A DNA stretch of 64,000 bases, from the NCBI GenBank assembly GCA_001683735.1, contig LUGG01000009.1, forward strand, positions 372,001 through 436,000. Direction: 5' to 3'. Shown in pieces: positions 1 to 11,330 of the stretch (positions are counted from its first letter, which is position 1; each line of letters opens with the position of its first letter). Both the position numbers and the translations under genes were made by a program. Below the pieces are notes generated by a model, which ran no database searches, was not told the origin of the DNA, and saw only the letters and a list, made by a program, of their open reading frames with translations. Origin of the DNA: Grifola frondosa (lineage: Eukaryota > Basidiomycota > Agaricomycetes > Polyporales > Grifolaceae).

Positions 1-45
1 TGAGGGGGGAGCTTCGACATAGAGAGTTGTCTCGTCAGGGGGGAG
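1..45 (+). mobile_element. 3' internal end of an LTR retrotransposon with polypurine tract
   Basis: These bases directly precede a sequence identical in type to the solo LTR at 15219-15524. They end in a purine run (AGGGGGGAG, 37-45) touching the LTR start, which is where the polypurine tract that primes plus-strand synthesis sits in LTR retrotransposons. A second purine run lies at 2-11. The rest of the element is outside the window, so the superfamily (Gypsy or Copia) cannot be told. Confidence 0.7.
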
Positions 46-397
46 TGTTAGTTGTATGATTTCGTCTCTCTCTCTTCGTATTTTTACGTTTCATTGCAGT
101 TACTTCTTGCTATATCGCGTTCCATTTACAGAGCCATATCTCCGTTATTCACTTCTCCACTGTGTCTTCATTCTTCAGCCACAGTTGGTGCCACTTTTCT
201 ATTTACTCCTGTTTACATTTCGCTCCATAGCATCTCCGGAGTCCGTCCTCTGCTGTTCTCCTTAGCAGCTCAACACGGACTCCAGGTGCGCAGTATATCC
301 TTTCGATATCATGTACATAGCAGCTCAACACGGACTCCAGTGTCTTGTTCTATTGAGTGTGCTCCTGGCACCCCAGCATTCGCTTTTGGCTCTAATA
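46..397 (+). mobile_element. 3' LTR of an LTR retrotransposon
   Basis: The sequence starts TGTTAG and ends CTAATA, near-perfect short inverted ends. It matches the flanked copy at 15219-15524 over its whole length. At 352 bases it is 46 longer than that copy, because a segment containing CAGCTCAACACGGACTCCAG occurs twice in tandem near 265-345. The upstream polypurine tract shows this is a 3' LTR rather than a solo LTR. The 5-base target duplication cannot be checked because the 5' LTR is outside the window. Confidence 0.8.
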
Positions 398-440
398 GCC
401 ACTTTACAGATTCTGAATATAAAATTACAGTATTGCAGGA

Positions 441-521
441 ATGTCAACCATAAAGCTTGCCATCATTGGTGCCAGTCCATCATCCTTCTATATTGTGTCT
501 TGTTTGCGATCTCTTCTACCA
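441..521 (+). pseudogene. possible N-terminal fragment of an adrenodoxin-reductase-like flavoprotein
   Basis: A short reading frame from ATG 441 contains KLAIIGASPSSFY followed by a leucine-rich stretch. This resembles the N-terminal FAD-binding start (GxGPSSFY type) of fungal ferredoxin/adrenodoxin reductase, the mitochondrial enzyme that passes electrons from NADPH to ferredoxin. The expected second glycine of the motif is a serine. Similarity fades after about 27 residues, and no other part of the enzyme was found downstream. This is either a decayed fragment or a chance match to a dinucleotide-binding fold. Confidence 0.3.
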
Positions 522-2289
522 CAAACAGCAGCTCCGACACATAACTGTTCCTCTCCTCTTCTGTGCCGAGCCACTGTTTCTCCAAGGGGTTCAGGCTCTT
601 GTCGGTCAGCATATGCTGCAGACATTGTCCGACACATCCTCATTGCTGCATAACCTGTTTGCACCATGTCAAAGTGCTCAATAATCTTGCGTGCCTCTTG
701 TACGGTGTGGAAGATGCATGCAAATACAGGGAGGTTAGGATCTGATTGGTCTGACTGGAGTACTGTAAAGAATGAGTAGAGTAGATTAGAGAGTGAGAAA
801 CCCCCCAGCACTAGCTGCTGAGAGGTATAGGTGGATCCTGAGTGAGCTTCAAGTTGAGTATACGCTGTTGAGTTTCTAAGGTGTGCTTTGCACTTCAAAG
901 GCCCTCAAGGTGTTCTCGCAGACAGAGATTCCGAATCAAAGCAGGTGGTGGATTCACTGAAGGGAAGAAAAAAGGGTGCTCAATACATATCTGCCTACTG
1001 CTCACATACTCTCACAGCAGTCTCCACAAGGCTCACTAGTGTTCGATCAAGGTACATGTATCTAGGAGACTTCACCGAAAAGGTAGGAAACTCATTCGAC
1101 ATCACATGACAGTGGTTCAGTGGGTGTGCAATACAATGCAGGGCCCTATTTATGCTCGCTCAGCTCTGCCTGCACCGGGCAAGGGTACACCATATGCATC
1201 CGCCAATGACTGCCATGGTCTGTGTCCCTCAACCGTTAGCTGTCTGAGAAGTGGAAGAGAACAGGGAATAGTGGATTATGAACAATGAAACATACAGAAT
1301 GGAAAATTGAGACATCCGTGCCTAGCCCGCCTCCTGCGCCAACAACCATCCCGAGCATGATCCACCACGGTGTTCAGTAGCTCATCCCCTCTGGCTCTTC
1401 ACTTGGCTGGGACTTTGAATGTGATTTGGAGTGAATGAAGGGAGCCATGGAGTACCGATAGCATAGGCGTGGACGTCGAGAGGATGGGAATAAGAGTAAG
1501 AAATAGTTCTAACTTAAATAAGGATTATCAGTAATTTCTATGAGTGGCACTACCACAATGGTTACTCACCATTTGACGCATCCATGTCGACAGCGAATGC
1601 ACAGTGCGAGTGAATCATGCAGCCAGTAGCGGCTGACTTTGAACAACAGCGAGTTAAGTAGTAGGAATGCTGAGAGACGTGATAAGATGCATCAAATGTT
1701 GTGAAAAACCCTGAGGAGAGCATGAAAAGATGTTAGGAGGTGATGAGATGTATTGGCGTCAGTGCAGAAATACCGCGTCGGTAGTGAGTGCGCAGCGCGA
1801 GCGAGGCATGCGACTGGTGACCGTTGAAATTGAACGAGATGCCAAGAGACACGATGAGATGTGTCGAATAGCATGGATAGGTCTCGAGGGAGCACAAGAA
1901 GGAGAGTCAGCTGCATGCGATCGCATGCTGAGAACCAGACAGCACATGATGATGGCAAGAAGGCCAGCTAGGAAACGTTGAGAGCCAGAAAGACAGCCTG
2001 AGAATGCATGCAGTAATATTGGAGATGGGCAGCTCCTCGGGATCCTCGACAACAAGCCAGAGCCGGAGAGGTGCTCGTCGTGGCCAAGGATGAATACCGC
2101 GGCCTCTGTTGAGCTCGTAGACAGCACACATGCACTAGTGCTGCACGAAAAGCGGGAAGGAACATACCTGGGCACACGCTCACATGAGGTATGCAGACGC
2201 GAGGACCCACGCGTGCGTGAGCTTGGTGAAGTTGCACTGCGCATCACTTCACGATGGCTCACCGCGTGTGCTTCCCCGCACACCACAGT
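522..2289. other. unassigned spacer between LTR and GC-rich repeat
   Basis: Several ORFs of 60-175 codons occur on both strands, but none has a recognisable domain and they overlap one another. The minus ORF at 488-898 and the minus ORF at 1759-2286 are the longest. I see no transposon ends or tandem repeats here. It may hold decayed host exons that I cannot identify. Confidence 0.4.
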
Positions 2290-3534
2290 GCGATGTGCGG
2301 CATTGAGTGGAGCTATGCTTCATCGGGGTCGTCCATCAGCACATCCACGTGCATGTCCATCAACAAGTTGTGCACGCTATGGACAGCATACGCATGCACA
2401 GTGGCCAGTGCGGGCACAGGAGGCGGGGAGTGGGTTATCATAGGGACGGGTGCGCGGGCGTGAGACACATGGCACATGGGGCCCCAGGTGCAGGAATGTG
2501 GGTGTGGATGAGGGTGAGGGGCGCGAGGGTCACAACACAGAAGTGGGCACTTACGAGGGTTATGGGTACGAGCATCCTCGATGTTCACCTCCAGCCTCCT
2601 CAATGTCCCTCTAACCTTCCTACAGTGCCAAGCGTGAGCAAAGAGCGTGGGGCACAGGCGAGAAGCGTGAATGTGGATGATGTGCGTATGCCCGGGCACT
2701 CTCACGGGCACATGCACCGGCATGCAGTGTGGGTGTGATGAATGGCGAGGGATGCTGAGATGGACAATAGAGATACGAGAGGGGAGAGCACGTGCATGCA
2801 GTGTGGATGTGTGCATGTGTTGCAAGTGAGGGCAAATGCATGGGGGTTGGTGGTGCAGGCATGAGAGTGGGTACAGGGATATATGAGTGGCGCATGCGGG
2901 ATGCAGCATGGATGAGTTGCGCGGGCGTGAGCACAGGTGCCAAGCAGGCAAGGGGGGTGGGTGCGAGGCTGTGATGGGCACGTTGTGGGATGCAGGTGAA
3001 GGGATATGGACATACCTGAATCCCTACTTCCCTCTCCTTGCCTTCAGGTGGCCTACACATGTGGCATTGGATGCCATGCACGCCTCGGTTGAACATTGAG
3101 TAGCGTGGCTGAGTGGCAGCAGAGCGCAACAGCAGTAAGTACAGAGTGGCAGCATTTGCTCAGACATGCCCAGTCATCGACACAAGCATGGTGATGAGAA
3201 CAGAGAGCCAGCAGCATGGTCCTGAGGAGAGCAGGCATGAGGGGGGCGCGGGCAGATGCAGAGACACATGTAGAGCACAGACACGAGAGACTGGACATAG
3301 AGGAGCAGGGTGCATAGCATGAGCGAGACACGGGGAAACGCGCTGTGTGGGCGTGGTGAGGGAGAGTGCAGGCATGGCGGTGGCGCGAGTGCGGGACGGC
3401 AAGCACTGCGCGGGGAATACTCGGTAACTTAATTCTAACTTTAATTTCAATTTCAATTAAAAAAAAGCGACCGACGACGACGAGCATCATTTTCACGATG
3501 AGCGTGGGGCAAAAGACGACGAGGACGAACAGGC
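2290..3534 (+). repeat. GC-rich arm repeat plus W module, copy D
   Basis: This is a guanine-rich repeat whose relatives lie at 8597-10130, 36963-38060 and, inverted, at 20870-22046, 49010-49805 and 50985-51500. A shared landmark is the block around CTTCATCGGGGTCGTCCATC near 2320. The 3' end is a T/A-rich run (ATTTCAATTTCAATTAAAAA, about 3441-3463) and a GAGCATCAT..CGATGAGC stretch, here called module W. Many CpG positions are TpG or CpA compared with the other copies, which suggests methylcytosine decay. No coding sense was found. Confidence 0.75.
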
Positions 3535-3623
3535 CGGTCTAGCCCAATGATGTAGATGTGGTCATCGACGCATCCATTTCGATTGTCGACGACTGGAGCT
3601 GTGTTATTGGTCTGGGCAGACTG
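3535..3623. repeat. near-palindrome P1 (hairpin module)
   Basis: An imperfect inverted repeat with arms of about 36-40 bases around the unpaired centre CATCCATTTCGAT. The inner arms are of the form GTCGACGA/TCATCGACG and the outer ends CGGTCTAGCCC/GGGCAGACTG. The same module is present at 10253, 20243, 20644, 38177, 48782 and, decayed, at 56748. This copy has lost several pairs through C-to-T changes. Confidence 0.75.
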
Positions 3624-4653
3624 ATGTGTTCCCTGCAGTGGTCGGTGGCCTAATAGCCGAGTTGCCTGGTGGCTGCATCGGCATCCTCTATACTAGATTT
3701 GTCATATGTTTTGGAAAACATACCGCTTTTGGTATGTTTTGGTTTCAGCCACCATATGTTTTATCCTTCATTCCTCCCTCAATTCTTGACGATTCTCTTT
3801 GTATTAGGTTCTCTGAAAGCGCTAATTTATGACAGTTATAGATATTAAATTCTTTGTTATGTTATTTCAACAAAAACATACCATTCTGGGCAGCCACCCA
3901 GAATGTGCTGTTGAATTCCTCCCTGTGGCGAGGGAGAGTGCGGGCACAGCAGTGAGCACAGTGCCGGATGGCATCAGGTGAGCACCATGCTGTATCTTAA
4001 TTATAAGTTTAGTTTCAATTTCAATTAAAAAAAGGGGGCTTACTGGCAACGACAACGAGCATCATTTTGCAATGAGCATGGGGCAAAACCCAATAAGCTC
4101 AAATAGGCTGGTCTAGCCCGATGATGTACATTTGGTGTCGACACATCCAATGGACATCATCTGGCATGTGCATTTGCTTGGTGGCTGCCAGCTTCAACCA
4201 CTGCGCGCTCGTGTGCACCTATTGATGCTTAACTTCGGCAAATTTGTGATTTACTTCAAGCATCTTCATCAAATCTTGCTTCTATTGGAATCTTGAATTT
4301 TATCTTGGAACTCAGTAGCTATAGGCCCCAAGGTATGTATCTACTATCTCTATAACCTGTAATTAGACCAAATCAAGTTTTTGACCCCTATAGACCCTCA
4401 TATTGCTCAAAATCCCTGTTTATTGTCCTTCTTGTCCATTTACTTGACTGGTAAGCTTGTAGACTGTAGTTGTTTCCCCTTTTGACTCTATCTCATGTTT
4501 CAGATTTCCAATAGCATCTTTGGCCTTGTCAAACACTGTAGAATATCTGATATTGTTATCATGTCAGTGCTATCTCCTGTACTCCTATAATGTTTCTGAA
4601 CTAATTGAAATCATAGAATGTCTGTCACACACCCTCTTGCAAGCTCAGACACC
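3624..4653 (+). repeat. inner part of the Helitron 5' arm, copy D (V, second W, half palindrome)
   Basis: This follows the palindrome with a shortened V module (hairpin AAAACATACC..GGTATGTTTT at 3715-3740 and CAGCCACCATATGTTTT). A second W run lies at 4010-4030 and a degraded half-palindrome at about 4108-4165. The following 480 bases also occur at 10330-10794 and, inverted, at 19775-20240. It ends at ..CTCAGACA (4653), the exact point where the arm meets the core in copy A. The module order equals that of the right arm of copy A, so this is a true 5' part of the element. Confidence 0.7.
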
Positions 4654-6277
4654 TCTGGTGCATTTTATAGAGGTCAGTTGATGTTGAGGATGAAGATGCC
4701 ATGTCATTTCACCTCCTGATTCAGTTAACATCCCCTCTGGCTTTATTGTTATCACCTCTTCAGGTTTAGGTATGCATGGTGCATTCCACATCCTGCACTA
4801 TAACTTTATTAGATTGCCTACCATAGCAGATGTAGATTAAATATTGTTTTCTTTTACATTTCTTCAATTGAATTAAGACAGAGTTATCGGAGTTGCAGAG
4901 CTTAAATAAGTTTTTGATCCATTGACCAGTTTGTGTCGTCTTTCTTTACACTTTCTTTTGACAGTTGCTCTTCCAGCATCATTAACTCAACATGCATATT
5001 CATTGGTTCTATCTAAGAGTAGAGGCAGCTACTCTCAAGTATGCGACCGTGCCTGATATAGGCAAAGTAAAAACCACCATTATTATGGATGCAACCAAGG
5101 CGTTCATACATAGAACAGAGATAATGGTGTATTTCACTAGGGATGAGGTTATCGCTCAATATTGTCTATGTCACGTGATAGACATAGCCGATTGTAATGA
5201 TCATATGATAAAACTTATCATGCGAAAATGTATCTCTATAGTAATATGGCCTACATCTATATTATTACATTCACCTTTAATACATTCAATAGCTTCTTAT
5301 TACATGTCAGTGTCAGATTTAATTCTGGAAGTCAAAATTTCCTTTTATCGTCATGTTTATCGGCGACATGATTTTGTTGTTTTACATAAACAAAAACTTG
5401 GATTCATATGTTTACTTGATAGATTGGTGTATACAGTTCACTACTCACATAGACCTATTAAAGTATATATTGAATCACTTTCTAACATGCAACAAGTAGG
5501 TGGTGCTGCATCAGCAAAAAAATCTCGCACTTGGTCTTCAGATGAAATACGTCCTTATGTAGAAGATACAACATTGTTAACTGATAATGCTCGGTATAAG
5601 TTCATAACTTATGGTCCTAAATCTGTGTTATCTGAAAAGCATAAAGACACAGCAGATACTGTGATGGCAAATGTTTCTTTGGCAGTATTAGCCACACGTT
5701 TACCAGGTCATTCATTGGAAATATTATGTCAGTCTCATGGTTTATTGGTTTCTAACAGAACATCTAAGAAAAATGCAGCAATGCAAGAAGCTTTATTAAA
5801 GCATGTATGTGAAACCTGTCCAAACTTCATATCTGTATATAAAAAGATCAAGTCTGTTAAAAGCAATCTTGAGTGACTACATCATCATAGAACACAATTG
5901 CAACATACTTCAAATAATCAAACTAAATTCAAGTTCCCACCTGAAATTCCTGATTCTAGTTTACTACACTCTACAATTGAAGGATTTGTTCAAGACATTA
6001 ACCCTAATACATCTGTGGAGTCTGGTTGTGCTGTTTGTGGAAGATTAAGTCTCTTTTCTAAAATGAAAAAAAATTGGCTGATTGCAAATTCAACATGACT
6101 ATTCTAACACCTGATCAAACTATGACAAGAGTGGAATGTCATTCAGAAAATGACCCTGTCAAAGAAATAGCTGGTCCAGTACTTTTGCCAAACTGTAAAG
6201 ATATATGTTTTGAATGTAACAGTCATATGGAAAAAGGAATTTGTGCACCAGATGCTTTGGCAAATGGTTTATGGATT
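4654..6277 (+). mobile_element. Helitron copy D, 5' coding part only
   Basis: The sequence starts CCTCTGGTGCAT and runs parallel to the 5' ends of copies A (from 19774, minus) and B (from 25166). It is cut at ..ATGGATT (6277) by repeat X1 in the middle of the DUF6570-like region. The Rep, helicase and protease parts are missing here. Relative to copy B, copy D has one unit of the VEAATLKY minisatellite (about 5020-5065), not five. Confidence 0.8.
4992..6277 (+). pseudogene. Helitron Rep/helicase protein, N-terminal fragment (copy D)
   Basis: The frame 4992-5876 (294 codons) is the longest uninterrupted version of the Helitron N-terminal region in the window. The likely protein start is the internal MQQVGGAASAKKSRTW (near 5488), because copies A and B break the upstream frame. 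A frameshift near 5876 leads into the region with a CAVCGR..NCKDICFEC cysteine cluster, a probable zinc-binding site, and ANGLW. In copies A and B that region continues as the DUF6570-like domain commonly found ahead of the Rep domain in fungal Helitrons. The frame ends where X1 begins. It cannot be functional. Confidence 0.75.
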
Positions 6278-6820
6278 ACGATTGATGAGGAACGAATTAA
6301 TCGGTCTTATAGGTGAGGTCCCCAGCCAAATCTTGAAATGCACTTTTCATCTCATTAGTCATGGGAAAGTTTTTTCAATACAAAATTTTGTATCCGTGGG
6401 AACGAAATTTCTAGGTTAGGGTTACGGTCCAATACAACCAGGTAACAACTCTGTTCTTACTCAGTTAGAAAAGTTTGTATGTAAGCTTCTTACTTTTCTT
6501 ATCGGGTGGCTGAGAAAAACATACGGAGATAAAACATATGTTAGATGCACGTGATCTTTGTCATGCCTCTAATCGCAAAACAAATGTTTCAGATGATAAA
6601 ACATGACATAAAACATATCATCAATGTCTTTAGAAGTCAGTGTAATGCTATGATATATGTTGTGAAAGAAAAAAAAACATATGTGATTATAAATCTGACA
6701 TATCCCAAAAGGGCAGGAGAGTGAGCGTTTATCTATGTCAAGCACTAAACTCGTCATCTGAACTATTAATTATCAATCCATCTATTATACCTTACAAATA
6801 AGTAACTGTAGAGTTACAGT
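6278..6820 (+). mobile_element. repeat X, copy 1 (Helitron-tail-like non-autonomous repeat)
   Basis: It starts ACGATTGATGAGG followed by the small hairpin AACGAATTAATCGG and continues with a block repeated at 24535-25165, 32506-33130, 53186-53731 and 55472-56035. It is rich in AAAACATATG/CATATGTTTT palindromes. The distal part (TTACAAATAAGTAACTG..) matches the AT-rich 250-base units of the Helitron 3' tail. The sharp end lies at 6278, after a T in the Helitron core. The other end stops at about 6820, where the AMP-binding fragment begins, so this copy is truncated. Confidence 0.75.
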
Positions 6821-6832
6821 TAGTTTTCATTG

Positions 6833-7092
6833 TACATAGTCGGGCTGTAAAACTCGGCCTTCGTCGACAGCGTGCTGCATTGAGCATCAAGATTCTCCGC
6901 ATCGATCTTGTCAAGAGCCATTTGGCGGAGCGCTCGTTTATCAATCTTTTCGTTGCTCCTATGAGGAAACTCGTCCATTGCAATGAAGCACGTAGGCACA
7001 GCATAGTAAGGTTGTACGAGTGAGGCGGCAGCCATGACGGACTCACTTGTGACGATTGTCAGTGTGACAAAGCCCCATAGTTCCGCATTTAC
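6833..7092 (-). pseudogene. C-terminal fragment of an AMP-binding (adenylate-forming) enzyme
   Basis: The minus-strand reading from 7092 gives NAELWGFVTLTIV, ESV..LVQPYYAVPT, MDEFPHRSNEKIDKRALRQM. This is the C-terminal subdomain of ANL-superfamily adenylating enzymes (NRPS-like or aminoadipate-reductase-like). The motif NGKIDKRAL, which carries the catalytic lysine, reads NEKIDKRAL here. A CAG just upstream at about 7092 looks like a 3' splice site. The adenylation core, carrier and reductase parts are absent nearby. The fragment adjoins repeat X1, so it is probably a host-gene piece left or moved by rearrangement. The identity of the particular enzyme is not resolved. Confidence 0.65.
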
Positions 7093-8596
7093 CTGTTGGC
7101 GATGGTCATGAGTATATAATTGTTCCGGAGTAGAGTGAGCGATAACTCACTATGTCGGATAATGGGCGACGAGAATGATGGACACAAATTGCTCATGACC
7201 GCTGCTTCGCGATGTCTATAGGACCTTGGGAGGCTGATCTACTCCAGCAGCTGTAATTCCAGCTATTTGATGCACTAACCGTGGCAAAGCCTCATAGATC
7301 ACCGTGTTTCAAGCTAATCAGTGCATAATGGATCGATAGTCTGACGGGGTTGAGACTCGGAGTGAATGTACCTGAGGATGATTTGCATGGATGAGGTGTA
7401 GATGCTAGGGTGTCCCAAGTATCTGGACTGCCTATATGTCTTGGATGGGATGGATCCAAAGGCGCATTTGATGGCGTGCAGTGTAGGGGCGGAAGATCCT
7501 TCTCAATGCAGTTTCAGGTGTATGTGAGCTGCTAGCGCATAGGGGTGTATACCATGCAGCTCAGAAGGCATTCTGGACAGTATTGCAAACTCAGCTGGGA
7601 TGTGGACAATACTGGTGTCACCGCTCGGAAGGTTCTCAGCATGTATATTGGCAGTCTTCGTGACTATCCTGGATATATCACTCCACATGTCAACATGTCA
7701 GCAATAAGTGGGGCGAAGGTACTACAGCATGGCGATGTACATACCAAAAATGCAACTGAACACTGAACAGCCAATTATGCAAGTACCCACGTCAGATAGT
7801 GGTGAAGTATTTGTCGTCATTCTCTGATCATGTCAGTGCCTATTACACATGGCAGGTGCAATGCTGTGCTGGGATTGGGAACTTCAGGCTTCAAGTATAG
7901 TGTGAAGAAGTCAGAACCCTCGATCACTTACGTGAAAGTAGCTGGTAGGAGCCAAAAATTTGACCGCAATGCTGTTTGAAGAATTACACTTCACATTCAC
8001 AGCAACAGGGAGACGACAGGAGACGAAGTATTGATTTCAGGCATGCAAAATTTATAGTAAGCCTACTTACCTTGCTCTGGCGCTGGAGGTACTGTGATGT
8101 GACATGCTGCAGAGGATAAACGAACATCTGTGGGTCCGATGTATGCAGCAAGCTACTTCCCAGTCAGAAGCAATCCATCCTTCTCCTCCTTCTCTTCTCT
8201 TTCCAGGAATCCAACATTGAATTCGCAGAATTTTATGGAAACATCAGGACACACTATAGTATCACGCGCATACGCTAGCGACAATATTGCTCAAGAAGAC
8301 GTTGTAGAGACAAGAAAACAGATTACGCAACACAAAAAGCAAGATGACCAGAACAGGCCTATAGAAAGAAGATGACGATCAAGTCAAACAAATTTAATCA
8401 GATGTCACTGTCAACTTCATCGTGGCCTGGTTGTAGATGTACCGTCCGAACACAGCAGAAGAGTGAGACAGAACAACTACAACTTCACATTGATGGCACC
8501 AGGCGTGACCGGCGAGTCAGCGCCATCGACACAATGACCATTTCCCTCCGCATGGGTGCGGGCATGGGTGTGGGCGAGAGAGTATGTGCGATGGGG
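7093..8596. other. unassigned spacer
   Basis: The minus ORF 7503-7688 and the plus ORF 8130-8375 (81 codons, opening MGPMYAASYFPVRSN) have no recognisable domain. A minus-strand stretch near 7190-7330 might be further broken exons of the adenylating enzyme, but I could not align it with confidence. No repeats from the other families were found here. Confidence 0.4.
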
Positions 8597-10794
8597 GGCA
8601 AACCAAAGCATAGGAATGCAGTGCGGGCGCGAGCTCAGAGTGTGGACATGAGGAGGCTGTGGACGTGGGCCGCAATGCGCGGGCGAGGGGGACAGGTGTG
8701 GGCTGTGGTACACCACGCAATGCGGGCGAGGAAGCTGGTACTGCAGGTGTCACAAGCAAACTTTGTGATGCAAACACAGACTCACCTAGATGTATCTACA
8801 CCCTCGTCGTGCTACATCCTTCAAATGGCCTGCACATGCACATGCCTTGTTTGAGTGGTGGCGGCCGCGACACAGGTGCATGCGGCGGGCATGAGGGGAG
8901 GCAGACGAGAAGGTGCACGAGTGCAGATACAGGCATATACGTGAGAGATGGCCATGGGCGTGGGTCACGAGGGGCGCGGGCATGAAAGAGGTGGTGTACT
9001 CACCTGTCACCATACCTTGCTTCCACCTGCTGCATGTGCTTCCCAGCGCATGGCCGTGCACTAGTGCAGCATCACCATGCTTCATCGGGGTCGGCGCATT
9101 CACATGGGTGTCTATGGGCGAGTTGGGCAGGCCGTGCACGGGGTACACGGGTGTGGATGCGGGGGCGGGTGTGGTGGCGAGCGCGGGCGAGAGCGTCATG
9201 TGAGGGAGGCGCGGGGGATGACGCATGATGGCGTGGGCGCAGTTGCATGGCTACAACGTCAGGTGGGCATGGCGAGTTGTGCGGGCCACACAGGGGTGTG
9301 GATGCGGTGGCCAATGCGAGTACGTAGGCATGGCGAGAGAGCGTGTGGGTGCAGCAGGATGCAGGAAGGGATGTGACATGGGTGTGGAGCTTGGGTTAGA
9401 GGTGTAAGGGAGGTGGGCGAGGGACGCAGACGCGAGCGTGGGTGAGAGGCGGGCACGACGGGCATACTGCGGGGTGCGGGCGAGTGTGGAGCGCGGGCGC
9501 GAGGGACACGAGCACAGATGCAGGGCGTAGACATGGACGCGGGCAGGTGTGGGGCGTGAGGGACACAGTACAAGAGGAGGCCATGGCTGAGGCTGCTGGC
9601 CACAGCTGCATGCTTGCATGCCTGCCCGCGCCGTGCACGGATGCGCATGGACGCGGGAGACATGCACGAGCATGTGGGCATAGCGGTGAGCGCGAATGCG
9701 AGCGTCCGGGGTGAGTGTCCAGACGTGGTGAGGGCACTTACCTGGAGTAACCCTCTCATCGCGCTGCGTCCTTCGGATTGCCTAAGCATGCGGCCGTGGA
9801 CACCGTGGACTGGCTCGGCGCTGAACGAGGTGTTGAGATCAGGTGTTCAGGGTCCTGAATGATGGCAAGCGCGAGTGGAACTCAGGGTTGGTAAAGGACG
9901 CCATGAGAAGGGAGACACATGTGTGAAAAGAGAGATGCGACAGTGAGGGAGAGGGAGACATGACGGCGAGGAGATGCAGCGGCGGTGTCGAGGGCCAAAA
10001 GCTGATGCGTGCACGCATCAATGGCGAGTGTTAGATGCCTGCATGCGCGCGAGCTCGGGCGGACGTGCAAAGTGAGGATTGGGGGCATTGAGGGAACGTG
10101 CGGGACGTTGGGCGTCGGAGGATGTTTGATGCGTGCTGTAATTGTTTTTAATTTAATTTCAATTTTTATCTTTAAAAAAGTACTTACTGACGATGACGAG
10201 CATCGTTTTCGCGATGAGCGCGGGGCAAAACACGATGAGCTCCAATAGGCCGGTCTAGTCCGATGACATAGATCCGGTCGTCGACGCATCCATTTCGATA
10301 CATCGACGACTGCATCTACGTCATCCTCGGTGGCTGCCAGCTTCCACTGCGTGCTCGAGCGTGCCTATTCAGCGCTTAACGTTCGGCAAATTTGCAACTT
10401 ACTTCCAAGCATCTTCATTGGCAATCCTTGATTTCTATCTTGGAACTCAGTGACTATAGGGCCCAAGGTATGTATCTACTATCTCTATAGCCTGTAATTA
10501 GACCAAACCAGGTGTTCTTGACCCCTATAGACCCTCACAATTGCTCAAAATCTCTGTCTATTGTCCTTCTTGTCCATTTACTTGACTGGTAAGCTTGTAG
10601 ACTGTAGTTATTCCCCCTTTTGACTTCATCTCATGTTTCAGATTTCCAATAGTCATCTTTGGCCTTGTCAAAACACTGTGAGACATATCTGATATTGTGA
10701 TCATGTTAGTGCTATCTTCAATACTCCTATCATGTTTCCTGAACTAATTAAAATCATAGAATGTCTGTCACACTCCCTCTTACAAGCTCAGACA
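8597..10794 (+). repeat. left inverted arm of Helitron copy A
   Basis: Reading inward it is a GC-rich block (8597-10130), W module (ATTTCAATTTTTATC.., 10150-10240), palindrome P2 and a 460-base stretch ending CTCAGACA at 10794. The reverse complement is present at 19775-22046 on the other side of the Helitron core. The outer limits of the match are GGGGGGCAAACC near 8595 and its complement near 22046. The left arm lacks the V module and second palindrome of the right arm, but contains an extra segment at about 9600-9990 not seen on the right. A splice-like minus-strand exon ending at 9732 (CCAG|GTAAGT) may lie in that extra segment, with no recognised protein. Confidence 0.8.
10253..10335. 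repeat. near-palindrome P2
   Basis: The arms GATGACATAGATCCGG.. and ..ATCTACGTCATC pair around the centre CATCCATTTCGATA, with GTCGTCGACG opposite CATCGACGAC. It shares its core with P1 and P4-P6, but its right arm leads into a different flank (CTCGGTGGCTGCCAGC). The centre is therefore constant and the outer arms vary. Confidence 0.75.
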
Positions 10795-11330
10795 CTTGGT
10801 TTTAGAGGGCCATTGCTCTGCATGGCAGGTACGATTGATGAGGAAAATGATTAATTTTATTATTATTTAAGTCTTGTTTATTTAAAATATTATATATAAT
10901 CTTCTTCTACCCTTCTGACAATATGTGTACCATTGCAAAGTGCTAAACTTATTATTTAAACTATTCATTATTAATTCATTTATTACACATTATAAACAAA
11001 TAATTATAGATTTATAGTATACACCCTTTAACATTCATAATTGAAGCACAGAGGTCTAATTAATATATTAACATTTTTACAAGCTAATTAAACATAGAAG
11101 CTATTATTATTGAAATAATATTATTTGAAAATATTTTAAATGACCTTCTCCTACCCTTCCAACAATATGCCCACCTTTGCAAAGTGCTACACTTATTATC
11201 TAAACTATTGATTATCAATTCATGTGTTATACATTATAAATAAGTAATTGTAAAATTATAGTATGGATCATCAACATCTATAAATTGAAACATGTAGGTT
11301 CAACTAATACATTAGTATTTTTACAAGCTT
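10795..11330 (-). repeat. 3' tail of Helitron A: two ~250-base AT-rich units and terminal hairpins
   Basis: Reading on the minus strand, two diverged units each begin near AGCTTGTAAAAAT and run through a TTTATAATGTRTAA block and a TTTAAATAATAAGT block to GCAMTTTGCAA. After the second unit come AAAATTAATCATTTT (5-base stem), CCTCATCAATCGTA and a second hairpin of the GCCAT/ATGGC type. The same tail occurs at 45917-46497 (plus), 44877-45151 and 61285-61462 (plus reading), and 47268-47545 (minus reading). Confidence 0.8.

Noticed and set aside
6415..6430. Telomere-like GGTTAGGGTTA inside the X repeats and at 33315
   Set aside because: Only about one and a half units, present in each X copy at the same place. 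It is part of the repeat and not a telomere tract.
7235..7265. CAGCTGTAATTCCAGCT resembling a conserved small-subunit rRNA block
   Set aside because: The similarity covers fewer than 20 bases and neighbouring rRNA sequence is absent.
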